From JARDZU01 sp963730285 (GTDB lineage: Bacteria; Actinomycetota; Acidimicrobiia; Spongiisociales; ZC4RG35), in NCBI GenBank assembly GCA_963730285.1, contig CAVSQY010000007.1, positions 372,001-436,000 of the forward strand: a stretch of DNA of 64,000 nucleotides, written 5' to 3'. Positions 35,745-44,582 of this stretch are shown here, in pieces (position 1 is the first letter of the stretch; each line of letters begins with the position of its first letter). The position numbers and the translations under genes are program-made. Below the pieces are notes generated by a model that ran no database searches, had not been told where the DNA came from, and saw only the letters and a list, made by a program, of their open reading frames with translations.

Positions 35745-36567
35745 CCATCGGCTGGTGGGGCCGGGCGATGACGATTACCCGCAAGGTCTGAGAGATCTCG
35801 AGGATCCGCCTCGGATCTTCGTGTTGGGAGTGATGTTCGATGCTCCGGCCGTTGCGGTTGTCGGAACCAGGCGCTGCACCTCCTACGGACGGGACCTGGC
35901 CCACGGTTTTGGTATGGCACTGGGCCGGTCGGGATGGACCACCGTGAGCGGCATGGCGCGTGGCGTCGACGGCGCCGCCCATAGAGGGGCGATCTCCGCT
36001 CCCGGGCCTGGTGTGGCCATCCTCGGCTCCGGTATCGACATCGTCTATCCCCGTGATAATCGTGACATCTATGAGAAGTTGGCCAACGGGATGGGTGCCG
36101 TCGTGTCGGAGTACCCGCCCGGGACACCGCCAGACCGATGGAGGTTCCCGGAGCGCAACCGATTGATCGCCGCCATGGCATCGGCAGTGGTCGTGGTCGA
36201 GGCCGGGGAGAAGGGTGGGGCTCTGATCACGGCCCGGCTGGCCGCGGAACTGGGTAGACCGGTCTTCGTGGTGCCCGGTGACGTGGACAGGCCCGCTTCC
36301 GTGGGGTGCAATCGCCTGATCCGCGACGGCGCGTTCCCCGTGTTGGGACCGGACGACCTCGTCGCCGAGCTGGGGCTGATCCTGGGGCCGGCGCCGGGGC
36401 AGGAGCGCGGATCCGAAGGGCTTCTCATCCCGGCGACCGGTGCGACCATCGAAGAGTTGATCGTCCACTGGGGGTGCGACACGACCGAGGCATTGGTGCG
36501 GATCAGTCGGTTGGAGTTGAGCGGCCGGTTGCGGCGCGTGGGTGATCGGATGCTTCCCGTGTCGTGA
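35734..36567 (+). CDS. dprA: DNA processing protein DprA
   Basis: 277 residues from GTG 35734, 11 nt inside comM, with GGGGAG 4 nt upstream. Rossmann-like core: VAVVGTRRCTSYG, TVSGMARGVDGAAHRGAI, ILGSGIDIVYPRDN, SEYPPGTPP, FPERNRLIAAM, EKGGALITARLA, and VPGDVDRPAS. The C-terminal winged helix (~225-277, GATIEELIVHWGCDTTEALV) is present. DprA loads RecA on incoming single-stranded DNA; with comM it suggests at least remnants of natural transformation. Confidence 0.95.
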   Translation: MSSDHRLVGPGDDDYPQGLRDLEDPPRIFVLGVMFDAPAVAVVGTRRCTSYGRDLAHGFGMALGRSGWTTVSGMARGVDGAAHRGAISAPGPGVAILGSGIDIVYPRDNRDIYEKLANGMGAVVSEYPPGTPPDRWRFPERNRLIAAMASAVVVVEAGEKGGALITARLAAELGRPVFVVPGDVDRPASVGCNRLIRDGAFPVLGPDDLVAELGLILGPAPGQERGSEGLLIPATGATIEELIVHWGCDTTEALVRISRLELSGRLRRVGDRMLPVS

Positions 36568-36591
36568 CCGCTACAAGGCGGTGAGGGCTAA

Positions 36592-36597
36592 TAGCAT
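36592..36597 (+). promoter_or_regulatory. -10 box TAGCAT, leaderless promoter of xerC
   Basis: TAGCAT, 7 nt (CGATGCG), then GTG 36605, in the short gap after dprA. Confidence 0.5.
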
Positions 36598-36604
36598 CGA
36601 TGCG

Positions 36605-37492
36605 GTGGATCTCCCCGAAATTCCCCCATGGGCCGAAGACGAGGTGAGCGCCTTCCTCACCAGGTTGAGGGCGCAACGCGATCTGTCGCCACATACCATT
36701 GAGGCCTACAGAGGCGACCTCGCCCAGTTTTTCGATTACTGCACCGGGTCCGACCTATCTTCGATATCGCACGTGAGAAGGGCTCACGCTCGGCGATATC
36801 TCGCCCATCTGGCCGAGCTCGGTTACTCCAAGCGGACGATGACCCGCAAGACCTCGGCCGTCCGAAGCTTCTACAACGACGCCGGTCGTCGGGGCGAGAC
36901 GTCGGTGAACCCCTTCGACGGTGTCTCGAGGCCCAAGCTAGACCGACCGCTTCCACACGCTTTGACCACTCGAACGGTCATTCACGCCATCGAAGCGATA
37001 GACACCGGTAGCCCGGCCGGACTCCGTGATCGAGCCTTGGTGGACACGCTCTACTCGACAGGGTTGCGCATCTCGGAGCTGGCGTCGTTGGGCGTCGACG
37101 ATGTGGGTGGCGACATCCTCACGGTCACGGGGAAAGGCCGCAAGACTCGTCGGGTGCCCATTGGCAGGCCTGCACAGGAGTCGATTGCTCGGTATGTCAG
37201 CGACGGTCGCCCTGCCCTTGCCGGTGCCGACGTCGGCAAGGCGCTGTGGGTCGGTGTCAGGGGTGGTCGTCTCGGGGTTAGGGGGATCAGACGTGTGGTC
37301 CGCAAGCATGTCGCCACCTTCCCCCATGCCCTCCGTCACAGCTTCGCCACCCACCTGTTGGAAGGGGGAGCCGACCTTCGCACCGTGCAGGATCTGCTTG
37401 GTCATACCGATTTGGCCACCACTCAGATCTACACTGCCGTGACCCGCCAACATCTGAGAGGGACTTATGACAGAAGCCACCCAAGAGCCTGA
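36605..37492 (+). CDS. xerC: Tyrosine recombinase XerC
   Basis: 295 residues. N-terminal SAM-like core-binding domain (FLTRLRAQRDLSPHTIEAYR), catalytic domain with Arg in STGLRISELASL, Lys in VTGKGRKTRRVP, HALRHSFATHLL (His-x-x-Arg), LLGHTDLATTQIY (His and nucleophile Tyr). Resolves chromosome dimers at dif. Neighbourhood dprA-whiG-rpsB matches actinobacterial xerC. GTG starts at 36542 and 36581 lie upstream but lack the promoter spacing. Confidence 0.93.
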   Translation: MDLPEIPPWAEDEVSAFLTRLRAQRDLSPHTIEAYRGDLAQFFDYCTGSDLSSISHVRRAHARRYLAHLAELGYSKRTMTRKTSAVRSFYNDAGRRGETSVNPFDGVSRPKLDRPLPHALTTRTVIHAIEAIDTGSPAGLRDRALVDTLYSTGLRISELASLGVDDVGGDILTVTGKGRKTRRVPIGRPAQESIARYVSDGRPALAGADVGKALWVGVRGGRLGVRGIRRVVRKHVATFPHALRHSFATHLLEGGADLRTVQDLLGHTDLATTQIYTAVTRQHLRGTYDRSHPRA

Positions 37493-38246
37493 GGCCAATC
37501 AGGTCGATGGGCTTTGGGCGCGCTTCAAGGCGTCAGGTGACCCCGATGCTCGGGAGAGGCTCATCCTCCATTACTCGCCCTTGGTCAAGTACGTGGCAGG
37601 GCGCGTCGGGGCGGGATTGCCCCGGTCGGTTGATCAGAACGATCTGGCCAGCTATGGCCTGTTCGGGCTCATCGATGCCATCGACAAATTCGAGCTGGAG
37701 CGCGGCTTCAAGTTCGAGACTTACGCCATCAATCGCATCAAGGGGGCGATCCTCGACGAGCTCCGCGCCCTCGACTGGGTGCCGCGCTCGGTCAGATCGC
37801 GGGCGCGGCAGATCGAGTCGGCGATCGCCGATTTGGAGCACACACTTCAACGAGCCCCCACCGACCAGGAGCTGGCCGATGCACTCGAAATGGATGTCGA
37901 CGACTTGGCGAGTGCGCTGGCTGAGATTGGACGCTCCGGGATAGCGGCCCTCGATGAATTCGTCGGTGCCGATTCGTCCACCTCGGTTGGAGACATGCTC
38001 GCCGATCCCAGAGGCGTGTCGCCCGAGGCCATGTTCCAGGCCGAGGAGACTCGTCATGGGCTCGTTGACGCCATCAATCGCCTCCCACAACGCGAGCGCC
38101 TGGTCGTGACCTTGTACTACTACGAGGGAATGACGCTGGCCGAGATCGGTGACGTCCTCGGCGTCACCGAGTCACGGGTCTGCCAGATCCATGCCAAGAC
38201 GATGATGTCGTTGCGGAATCGGCTCGGCGAGCCCTCCTGGGGTTGA
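37467..38246 (+). CDS. whiG: WhiG/FliA-type RNA polymerase sigma factor
   Basis: 259 residues; ATG 26 nt inside xerC. Region 2 (RLILHYSPLVKYVAGRVG, LASYGLFGLIDAIDKFE, FKFETYAINRIKGAILDELRALDWVPR), region 3, and region 4 helix-turn-helix (LAEIGDVLGVTESRVCQIHAK). In streptomycetes WhiG starts sporulation and in other bacteria FliA controls flagella; neither set of genes is visible here, so the regulon is unknown. Confidence 0.93.
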   Translation: MTEATQEPEANQVDGLWARFKASGDPDARERLILHYSPLVKYVAGRVGAGLPRSVDQNDLASYGLFGLIDAIDKFELERGFKFETYAINRIKGAILDELRALDWVPRSVRSRARQIESAIADLEHTLQRAPTDQELADALEMDVDDLASALAEIGRSGIAALDEFVGADSSTSVGDMLADPRGVSPEAMFQAEETRHGLVDAINRLPQRERLVVTLYYYEGMTLAEIGDVLGVTESRVCQIHAKTMMSLRNRLGEPSWG

Positions 38247-38285
38247 GCTCGACCCCAGGGATTACCTAAGTCGACCACAGCGTCG

Positions 38286-38291
38286 TACACT
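38286..38291 (+). promoter_or_regulatory. Candidate -10 box TACACT for rpsB
   Basis: In the 164-nt gap after whiG, TACACT would give a leader of about 113 nt before rpsB, long enough for S2 autoregulation. No further element recognised in this gap. Confidence 0.35.
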
Positions 38292-38410
38292 TCCACACAT
38301 CACACACGCCTGTTGAACTCTCACTGGTCGGACGCGTTCCGAATGAGGGTCGTCACCTTCGGGAGACGGGCTCTGCCGACAGGCGGAGGAACAACCAGAA
38401 AGGAGTCATT

Positions 38411-39133
38411 GTGGCTGGAGTCACGATGAAGCAACTCTTGGAGGCCGGCGTCCATTTCGGGCACCAGACCCGTCGCTGGAATCCAAAGATGCGCCCCTAT
38501 ATCTATGGGGAGCGCAACGGCATACACATAATCGACCTTCGTCAGACGGTGGAGCAGATCCAAGACGCCATCAAGTACGTCCGCGACCTCACCGCCGACG
38601 GTGGCACCGTCCTTTTCGTCGGGACAAAGAAGCAGGCTCAGTCCGCTGTGGCGGAGAATGCCCTCCGAGCGGGCATGCCCTACGTCAACTATCGGTGGCT
38701 GGGCGGGATGCTGACGAACTTCGCCACGATCCAGAAGCGCATCTTCTACATGCGTGAGCTGCGTCACATCGAGCAAAGCGGTGAGATCAACGCTCGTCCG
38801 AAGAAGGAGCGGCTCAAGCTTCGTCGCGAACTGGCCAAGCTCGAACAGAACCTCGGAGGGGTGGCGGACCTGCAGAAGGTCCCCGATGCCGTGTTCATCG
38901 TCGACGTGAACACCGAGGCCACTGCAGTGAAGGAGGCGACTCGGCTCGGTCTGCCGGTCATCGCATTGGTGGACTCCAATTGCGACCCCGATCAGGTCGC
39001 TTACGTGATCGCGGGCAACGACGACGCGATTCGCGCCGCCGACTTGATCGCGGGGGCCATTGCCGACGCGGCGCTCGAGGGTCGTGAGCTGGCCAAGGGC
39101 AAAATGGCCAAGGCGGAGTCGAAGGAATCCTGA
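38411..39133 (+). CDS. rpsB: 30S ribosomal protein S2
   Basis: 240 residues; GTG start with AAAGGAG upstream. Typical VTMKQLLEAGVHFGHQTRRW, MRPYIYGERNGIHIIDL, and NYRWLGGMLTNF. First of rpsB-tsf-pyrH-frr-cdsA-dxr, where each gap is below 15 nt or overlapping. Confidence 0.97.
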   Translation: MAGVTMKQLLEAGVHFGHQTRRWNPKMRPYIYGERNGIHIIDLRQTVEQIQDAIKYVRDLTADGGTVLFVGTKKQAQSAVAENALRAGMPYVNYRWLGGMLTNFATIQKRIFYMRELRHIEQSGEINARPKKERLKLRRELAKLEQNLGGVADLQKVPDAVFIVDVNTEATAVKEATRLGLPVIALVDSNCDPDQVAYVIAGNDDAIRAADLIAGAIADAALEGRELAKGKMAKAESKES

Positions 39134-39136
39134 GCG

Positions 39137-39748
39137 ATGCCCGATTTCACCGCCAAGGACATTCAGCAGCTGAGACAGGACGCCGGTGTGGGGATGATGG
39201 ACGCCAAGAAGGCTCTGGCCGACGCCGAGGGCAACCTCGAACAGGCTTTCGAGCTTCTTCGAGAGCGAGGCCAGTCAAAGATGGCCAAACGCGCCGATCG
39301 TGTTGCCAGTGAGGGTGTGGTTGGGACTTATGTCCATATCCAGAACGATCGCCCGGTGCTTGGTGTCTTGATCCAACTCGCCTGCGAGACCGATTTCGTC
39401 GCCAAGAGCGATGAGTTCAAGGACGTCGCTGACGACATTGCGATGCATGTCAGCTGGGGCCGTCCGGAGTGGATCACCCGAGAGGACGTCGAACAGGACG
39501 CGTTGGAGAAGGAGCGAGAATTGATCTCCCGCCAGGCTGTCGCGGAGGGCAAGCCTGAGCAGGTAGTCGACAAGATCGTCGATGGGAAGATCGAGTCATG
39601 GTATGCCGAAAACGTGCTCTACGACCAGAAATTCGTCAATGCCGAGAAGTTCGACGGAACGATCGGCGACATGGTGAGCCAGCTCGCGTCGAAGATGGGT
39701 GAGAACATCTCGGTGCGACGGATGGCGCGGGTCGCGATCGGCGAATAG
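39137..39748 (+). CDS. tsf: Elongation factor Ts
   Basis: 203 residues, a short form like those of other actinobacteria and cyanobacteria. UBA domain KDIQQLRQDAGVGMMDAKKAL, the EF-Tu contact TDFVAK (CETDFVAKSDEF), and C-terminal dimerisation segment. Nucleotide exchange on EF-Tu. Starts 3 nt after rpsB. Confidence 0.96.
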   Translation: MPDFTAKDIQQLRQDAGVGMMDAKKALADAEGNLEQAFELLRERGQSKMAKRADRVASEGVVGTYVHIQNDRPVLGVLIQLACETDFVAKSDEFKDVADDIAMHVSWGRPEWITREDVEQDALEKERELISRQAVAEGKPEQVVDKIVDGKIESWYAENVLYDQKFVNAEKFDGTIGDMVSQLASKMGENISVRRMARVAIGE

Positions 39749-39756
39749 GAGGCGAC

Positions 39757-40473
39757 ATGTCCGATATGCCGCTCGAGAGGGTGGTCCTGAAACTGTCGGG
39801 TGAGGCCTTCGCCGACCCGGGCATCGGCTATGGCATCGACCCACAGACGGTCATTCGAGTTGCCGAGGAGATAGCCGAGGCCCATGCCTGCGGCGTTCAG
39901 ATCGCGGTAGTGGTGGGAGGTGGAAACATCTTTCGAGGAGTCTCCCAGGCTGCGAAGGGCATGGACCCGGCATCGGCGGACTACATGGGCATGCTGGCCA
40001 CGGTGATAAATGCGCTCGCTTTGCGGGACGCATTGGAGAAAGCGGGTGTGCCGACCAGGGTCCAGAGTGCCATAACCATGCAGGAGCTGGCCGAGCCGTA
40101 CATACGGCTCAGGGCAATCCGCCACCTGGAGAAAGGCCGCGTCGTCATCTTTGCCGCCGGCACGGGCAACCCCTTTTTCACGACGGACACGACAGCAGCG
40201 TTGCGAGCCGTCGAGGTTGGGGCGGATGCGCTGCTCAAGGCGAGCAAGGTCGATGGCATATACGACGCCGATCCAGCCACCAACGTGGACGCGCTGCGTC
40301 ACGACGAGCTCTCCTACATGGATTTCATCTCGAGAGAACTCAGGGTCATGGACACCACCGCCGTTACGATGTGCAAGGAGCACGGTGTCCCGATCGTCGT
40401 CTTCGACATGATCGCCCCAGGCAACATCGTCAAGGCGATCAGTGGCGAGAAGATCGGCACGGTCGTGCATTGA
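39757..40473 (+). CDS. pyrH: UMP kinase
   Basis: 238 residues, amino-acid-kinase fold: VVLKLSGEAFAD, VVVGGGNIFRG, FAAGTGNPFFTTDTTAALRA, KASKVDGIYDADPAT. Phosphorylates UMP to UDP, so it continues the salvage route cytosine-uracil-UMP as well as de novo synthesis. AGGAGG-type Shine-Dalgarno sequence before the ATG. Confidence 0.97.
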   Translation: MSDMPLERVVLKLSGEAFADPGIGYGIDPQTVIRVAEEIAEAHACGVQIAVVVGGGNIFRGVSQAAKGMDPASADYMGMLATVINALALRDALEKAGVPTRVQSAITMQELAEPYIRLRAIRHLEKGRVVIFAAGTGNPFFTTDTTAALRAVEVGADALLKASKVDGIYDADPATNVDALRHDELSYMDFISRELRVMDTTAVTMCKEHGVPIVVFDMIAPGNIVKAISGEKIGTVVH

Positions 40474-40486
40474 CGAGGAGGCAAGA

Positions 40487-41038
40487 TTGATCAGTGACCT
40501 CTTGACGGACGCTGAGCACAAGATGGAGCAGGCCATCGACCACGTGGCGTCCGAATTCGGCACCGTGCGTACGGGCCGGGCCAATCCCCAGCTTCTGCAG
40601 AGGATCACGGTCGAGTACTACGGGTCGCCGACCCCGTTACAGCAGTTGGCGTCGATCTCGGTGCCTGAGCCCCGTCTCCTGGTGGTTCAGCCCTATGACC
40701 ATTCGACCGTGTCTGATATCGAGAGGGCCCTCCAAGCCTCCGATCTCGGGCTGAACCCATCCAACGATGGCAACGTGATCCGCATCGCCTTCCCACCCCT
40801 CACCGAGGAGCGTCGCAAGGACCTGATCAAGGTGGTCAAGAACATGGCGGAGGAGGCCCGCGTCGCTGTGCGGAACATAAGGCGCCATGCCAAGTCCGAG
40901 ATGGAGGAGCTTCACGGCGAAATATCAGACGATGACATCCGTCGCGGCGAAGATGAGCTGCAAAAGCTGACCGATCGCTTCACCGAGAAGGTCGATGAAC
41001 TCTCGGCGCACAAGGAAGACGAGCTCCTCGAGGTTTGA
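40487..41038 (+). CDS. frr: Ribosome recycling factor
   Basis: 183 residues from TTG 40487, with GAGGAGG 5 nt upstream; the longer frame from 40442 only shadows pyrH. Motifs: VRTGRANPQLLQRITVEYYG, LPLTEERRKDLI-like PPLTEERRKDLIKVVK, and AEEARVAVRNIRR. Splits post-termination ribosomes with EF-G. Confidence 0.96.
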   Translation: MISDLLTDAEHKMEQAIDHVASEFGTVRTGRANPQLLQRITVEYYGSPTPLQQLASISVPEPRLLVVQPYDHSTVSDIERALQASDLGLNPSNDGNVIRIAFPPLTEERRKDLIKVVKNMAEEARVAVRNIRRHAKSEMEELHGEISDDDIRRGEDELQKLTDRFTEKVDELSAHKEDELLEV

Positions 41039-42237
41039 GTTTGGACGAGCAACCCGACGAACAAAAAGGATTCAACCGCCCGTGGGAGGCCGAAGGAGAT
41101 GCCGGCGACTCCGAGGTGTTCACTCTCCCGATCGATGAGGAACCTTCCGGAGACGACGAGGCTGAGGAGGAGCCCGACTCCGCCGGTGAAGAGGAAGAGC
41201 CCTTCAACCCTTCCCGTCTCGACGAGTACTCATCGGATCAATATGTCGGGTCCACCACCCAGGAATACCAGGGTCTGGCCGAGGAGGTGAGCCGCGCCTC
41301 CGAAGAGGAATGGGAGCTGCAGGCGGTCTCGGCCACGGTTCCAGGGGTCGATAGCGGACTCGTCGGCTTCGAAGATGTCACCGGTCTCGCCCGGGTCGAT
41401 CAGGACGAGCAGGTCGAGGCGAGTGAGCAGGCAGCTACCAGTGACCTTGCGATGCGAGTGGCGTCCGCTCTCGTCATCTTTGGGATGTTCCTGGGCAGTC
41501 TGCTGCTGGGTGGCTGGTGGTTCGCCGGTTTCGTGATACTCATCATGGTGGTGGCGGTCGGTGAGTTCTATGCGACAGTCAGGGAAGCCGGGTACAGGCC
41601 ATTGGCGCTGTTCGGTCTGCTTGGGGTTCTGTTCATGGGACTCGGGGCGCAGATCTCGGGGGTAACTGCCATCGGTGGCTGGGCGGCCGGGTTTTCGGTG
41701 GTGACCGTTCTGTTCCTCGCTGTCTCGTCACGGAGGCAGGCGTTGGAGGATGTGTCGGTGACAATTGGAGGGATGATCTGGGTGGGTCTTCTCTCGTTCG
41801 CCATCCTGATAGCGGCCGGCCCGCGGCCTGTGGCGTACATCTTGTTCCTGGTTCTCCTGGTCGCCTCCAATGATGTGGGTGCTTACTTCGTGGGGAGGGC
41901 CTTTGGTCGACGGCCATTGGCAAGGCAGATCTCCCCACACAAGACAGTCGAGGGTTTCATCGGCGGGATGATCGCTGGTCTCGTAGTGGTGTCGATCTTG
42001 ACGACATTCCCTGCGTGGGAGGCGATCGGCATCGCCAAGGGCCTGGTTGCCGCAGGCTTGATCGGGTTGGTGAGCCCGATCGGAGACGCCGTGGAGTCGA
42101 TGGTCAAACGATCGATGAGTGTCAAGGACATGGGCTCGGTCCTGCCGGGTCACGGGGGGATGCTCGATCGAATCGACGGGTTCTTGTTCGTCGTCCCGTT
42201 CATCTACTTCCTCTTCAGGGGCTTCGGCCTTCTGTGA
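41035..42237 (+). CDS. cdsA: Phosphatidate cytidylyltransferase with long acidic N-terminus
   Basis: 400 residues; TTG start overlapping the frr stop (TTGA). Residues ~1-135 are a hydrophilic, Glu/Asp-rich extension without family resemblance. From ~140, eight or so membrane helices and the CDP-alcohol signature near the C-terminus: SPHKTVEGFIGG and KDMGSVLPGHGGMLDRIDG. Makes CDP-diacylglycerol for phospholipids. Overlaps dxr by 4 nt. Confidence 0.94.
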   Translation: MSLDEQPDEQKGFNRPWEAEGDAGDSEVFTLPIDEEPSGDDEAEEEPDSAGEEEEPFNPSRLDEYSSDQYVGSTTQEYQGLAEEVSRASEEEWELQAVSATVPGVDSGLVGFEDVTGLARVDQDEQVEASEQAATSDLAMRVASALVIFGMFLGSLLLGGWWFAGFVILIMVVAVGEFYATVREAGYRPLALFGLLGVLFMGLGAQISGVTAIGGWAAGFSVVTVLFLAVSSRRQALEDVSVTIGGMIWVGLLSFAILIAAGPRPVAYILFLVLLVASNDVGAYFVGRAFGRRPLARQISPHKTVEGFIGGMIAGLVVVSILTTFPAWEAIGIAKGLVAAGLIGLVSPIGDAVESMVKRSMSVKDMGSVLPGHGGMLDRIDGFLFVVPFIYFLFRGFGLL

Positions 42238-43382
42238 ACCGGGATGTCGTCGTCCTCGGGGCGACCGGTTCAATCGGCGGCCAGGCAATCGAGGTGGCTG
42301 CCGCGCTTGGCCTCCAAATAGTGGCTCTCGCCTCGCGTGCCCCCTCCGATGAGATGGCTGCGATAGCGAGGGCACACCCTGAGGCCGCGGTGGTCATTGC
42401 CGGTGGCGCCAGTGGCGAGCGGGCAGGTTTTGCAGCTTCGGTGCAGAACAAGGTCGAATTCGGCTCCGAGGCCGTTACGGCGCTCGCAGCCATTCGGGGT
42501 TGCACCGTCGTCAATGGCATCGTTGGTGCCGCCGGCCTGAGAGCGACCGTGGCAGCCCTCGAGAGCGGGAACCGGCTCGCCCTGGCCAACAAAGAGAGCC
42601 TGGTAGCCGGTGGACCCGTGGTCCTCAGGGCTCTGAAGGCTCACGGCGGCGAATTGATCCCGGTCGACAGTGAGCACTCGGCGCTCTATCAGTGCCTCGT
42701 CGGTGAGCACAGCGACGAAGTAGCCCGACTGGTGCTCACCGCCTCCGGTGGGCCTTTTCGAGGCCGGACTCGCGGCGACTTGGCCAATGTGACACCCGAG
42801 CAAGCGCTGGCCCACCCCACGTGGGACATGGGGCCTCGGATCTCGATCGACTCGGCAACTCTCTTCAACAAGGGGCTCGAGGTCATCGAGGCACATCATC
42901 TCTTCGGCATCGGGTACGACCGAATCGATGTGGTGGTCCATCCTCAGTCGATCCTCCATTCGGCAGTTGCCTTCGTCGACGGGTCATGGAAGGGTCACTT
43001 TGGCTTCCCGGACATGAGGATCCCGATCCAGTACGCCCTCACCACGCCGGAGCGGATGGAGTCACCGATCGGCCCATTCGAGTTGGCCGGCCGGAACCTC
43101 AGCTTCGAGGAGCCGGATCGAGCCGCGTTCCCCGCGCTGGATCTGGCCTTCGAAGCCGGTCGTCAGGGAGGCTCGGCGCCGGCCGTGCTCAACGCAGCGG
43201 ACGAAGTGGCGGTAGCGGCGTTCCTTCAAGGCCACCTCGGCTTTCTAGGGATCCCCGATGTCGTCGAGCGAACCTTGGACGAGGTGGCATGGCGTGAGGT
43301 GGAGACCGTCGACGACGTCCTGGACGCTGACCGGGAGGCGCGTTCTGTCGCCACCAACCTGATCCCAGGGGCCTACTGCTAG
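42234..43382 (+). CDS. dxr: 1-deoxy-D-xylulose 5-phosphate reductoisomerase
   Basis: 382 residues from GTG 42234 (GTGA overlap with cdsA); the frame to 42015 is a cdsA shadow. NADPH site VLGATGSIGGQAIEV, ALANKESLVAGG, active-site IPVDSEHSALYQ, ASGGPFRGRTR, and the metal-binding WDMGPRISIDSATLFNKGLE. Second step of the MEP isoprenoid pathway; ispG follows one gene later. Confidence 0.96.
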   Translation: MNRDVVVLGATGSIGGQAIEVAAALGLQIVALASRAPSDEMAAIARAHPEAAVVIAGGASGERAGFAASVQNKVEFGSEAVTALAAIRGCTVVNGIVGAAGLRATVAALESGNRLALANKESLVAGGPVVLRALKAHGGELIPVDSEHSALYQCLVGEHSDEVARLVLTASGGPFRGRTRGDLANVTPEQALAHPTWDMGPRISIDSATLFNKGLEVIEAHHLFGIGYDRIDVVVHPQSILHSAVAFVDGSWKGHFGFPDMRIPIQYALTTPERMESPIGPFELAGRNLSFEEPDRAAFPALDLAFEAGRQGGSAPAVLNAADEVAVAAFLQGHLGFLGIPDVVERTLDEVAWREVETVDDVLDADREARSVATNLIPGAYC

Positions 43383-43396
43383 CGAACATCCACGGT

Positions 43397-43402
43397 TAGC
43401 GT
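43397..43402 (+). promoter_or_regulatory. -10 box TAGCGT, leaderless promoter of rseP
   Basis: TAGCGT, 6 nt (GTTCCC), then ATG 43409. Confidence 0.5.
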
Positions 43403-43408
43403 GTTCCC

Positions 43409-44527
43409 ATGCTCGGAGGCCTAGCCGCAGCCGCTGCCATCATCCTTTTCGTCACCGCTCATGAGGCCGGGCACTTCGTCGCGGCCAAAGCCGTTGGGAT
43501 GAGGGCCACCGAGTTCTTCTTCGGGTTCGGCCCCAAGATCTGGTCCACCCGAAGGGGCGAGACCGAATACGGCTTCAAATGGGTCCCGCTCGGCGGGTAC
43601 GTCCGGATCGTCGGGATGAACCCTCTCGAGGAGGTGTCTCCCGCGGACTTGGGGCGCACTTACCGTGAGAAGAAGTTCTGGGAGAAGAGCGTCGTGGTGC
43701 TGGCCGGTGTCGGCATGAACTTTCTCATTGCGTTCGTGCTCTTCTATGGCATCACCCTCGCCAATGGCATCGCCCGACCCCTCCCGGTGGTCGAAGAGGT
43801 GATCTCGACGGTCCAGGTTGGCGACCAGGAGGTGGCGACACCCGCCATCCGGGCTGGCATTCAGTCCGGGGACACCTTGGTTTTGATCGACGGGCATGAG
43901 ATCTCGAGTTGGGAAGATGTCCCTGGCGCCCTCTCCGCCGCCGGTGGCGGCCCAACGGAGGTCGTCGTGGAGCGCGATGGGGCGCTTGTGACGCTGGAGG
44001 CCGACCTGATCGAGCGGGACAACTCCGAGGGCTCGGGGACGACGGGCTTTCTGGGTGTCTCACCGGTCGTCGACGTCTCGAACCCCGGTGTCATCGGCTC
44101 CATAGGCGTTGCCGGCGGTCGGGTCTGGGATGGCATCGGATTCACCTTCCAAGCGATGGGCGACATGATCAAGCCTTCGAGCCTCGCTCAGTACGTGGGT
44201 GTATTTGCCGGAAACACGAATATCGATCAGGAGATCAGACCGGTCAGCCCGATCGGGATAGTCAACATCGGCAGCCAGACCCAATCCAATGCAGCCTTCT
44301 TCGGCGTCCTGGCGTTTGTCAACGTGATCCTGGCCACCATCAACCTCCTCCCACTATTCCCACTCGATGGTGGGCACTTCGCTGTGGCCATCTACGAGAA
44401 GGTGACGGGGAGGGAGGCAAATGTGCGCAAGCTGGCTCCGGTGGCGGCCGCGGTGATCGGGTTGTTCGCCTTCTTGGGGTTCGTGGCGATCATCCTGGAC
44501 ATCGTCAACCCGATAAGTCTCGGTTGA
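43409..44527 (+). CDS. rseP: Site-2 protease, M50 family (RseP/Rip1 type)
   Basis: 372 residues. Zinc motif HEAGH at 18-22 in the first membrane helix, the FGFGPKIWS and PLGGYVRIVGM segments, a PDZ domain (~130-205, AIRAGIQSGDTLVLIDGHEI), and the third zinc ligand in PLFPLDGGHFAVA. Cleaves membrane-bound anti-sigma factors. Located between dxr and ispG as in other actinobacteria. Confidence 0.95.
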   Translation: MLGGLAAAAAIILFVTAHEAGHFVAAKAVGMRATEFFFGFGPKIWSTRRGETEYGFKWVPLGGYVRIVGMNPLEEVSPADLGRTYREKKFWEKSVVVLAGVGMNFLIAFVLFYGITLANGIARPLPVVEEVISTVQVGDQEVATPAIRAGIQSGDTLVLIDGHEISSWEDVPGALSAAGGGPTEVVVERDGALVTLEADLIERDNSEGSGTTGFLGVSPVVDVSNPGVIGSIGVAGGRVWDGIGFTFQAMGDMIKPSSLAQYVGVFAGNTNIDQEIRPVSPIGIVNIGSQTQSNAAFFGVLAFVNVILATINLLPLFPLDGGHFAVAIYEKVTGREANVRKLAPVAAAVIGLFAFLGFVAIILDIVNPISLG

Positions 44528-44564
44528 ACGAGCGGCGAGGCGGGCGAATTGGGCGTTGCGGTGT

Positions 44565-44570
44565 CTACCG
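44565..44570 (+). promoter_or_regulatory. Candidate -10 box TACCGT for ispG
   Basis: TACCGT ends 12 nt before ATG 44583, so any leader would be only about 5 nt. Confidence 0.35.
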
Positions 44571-44582
44571 TTGAGTCTTGAG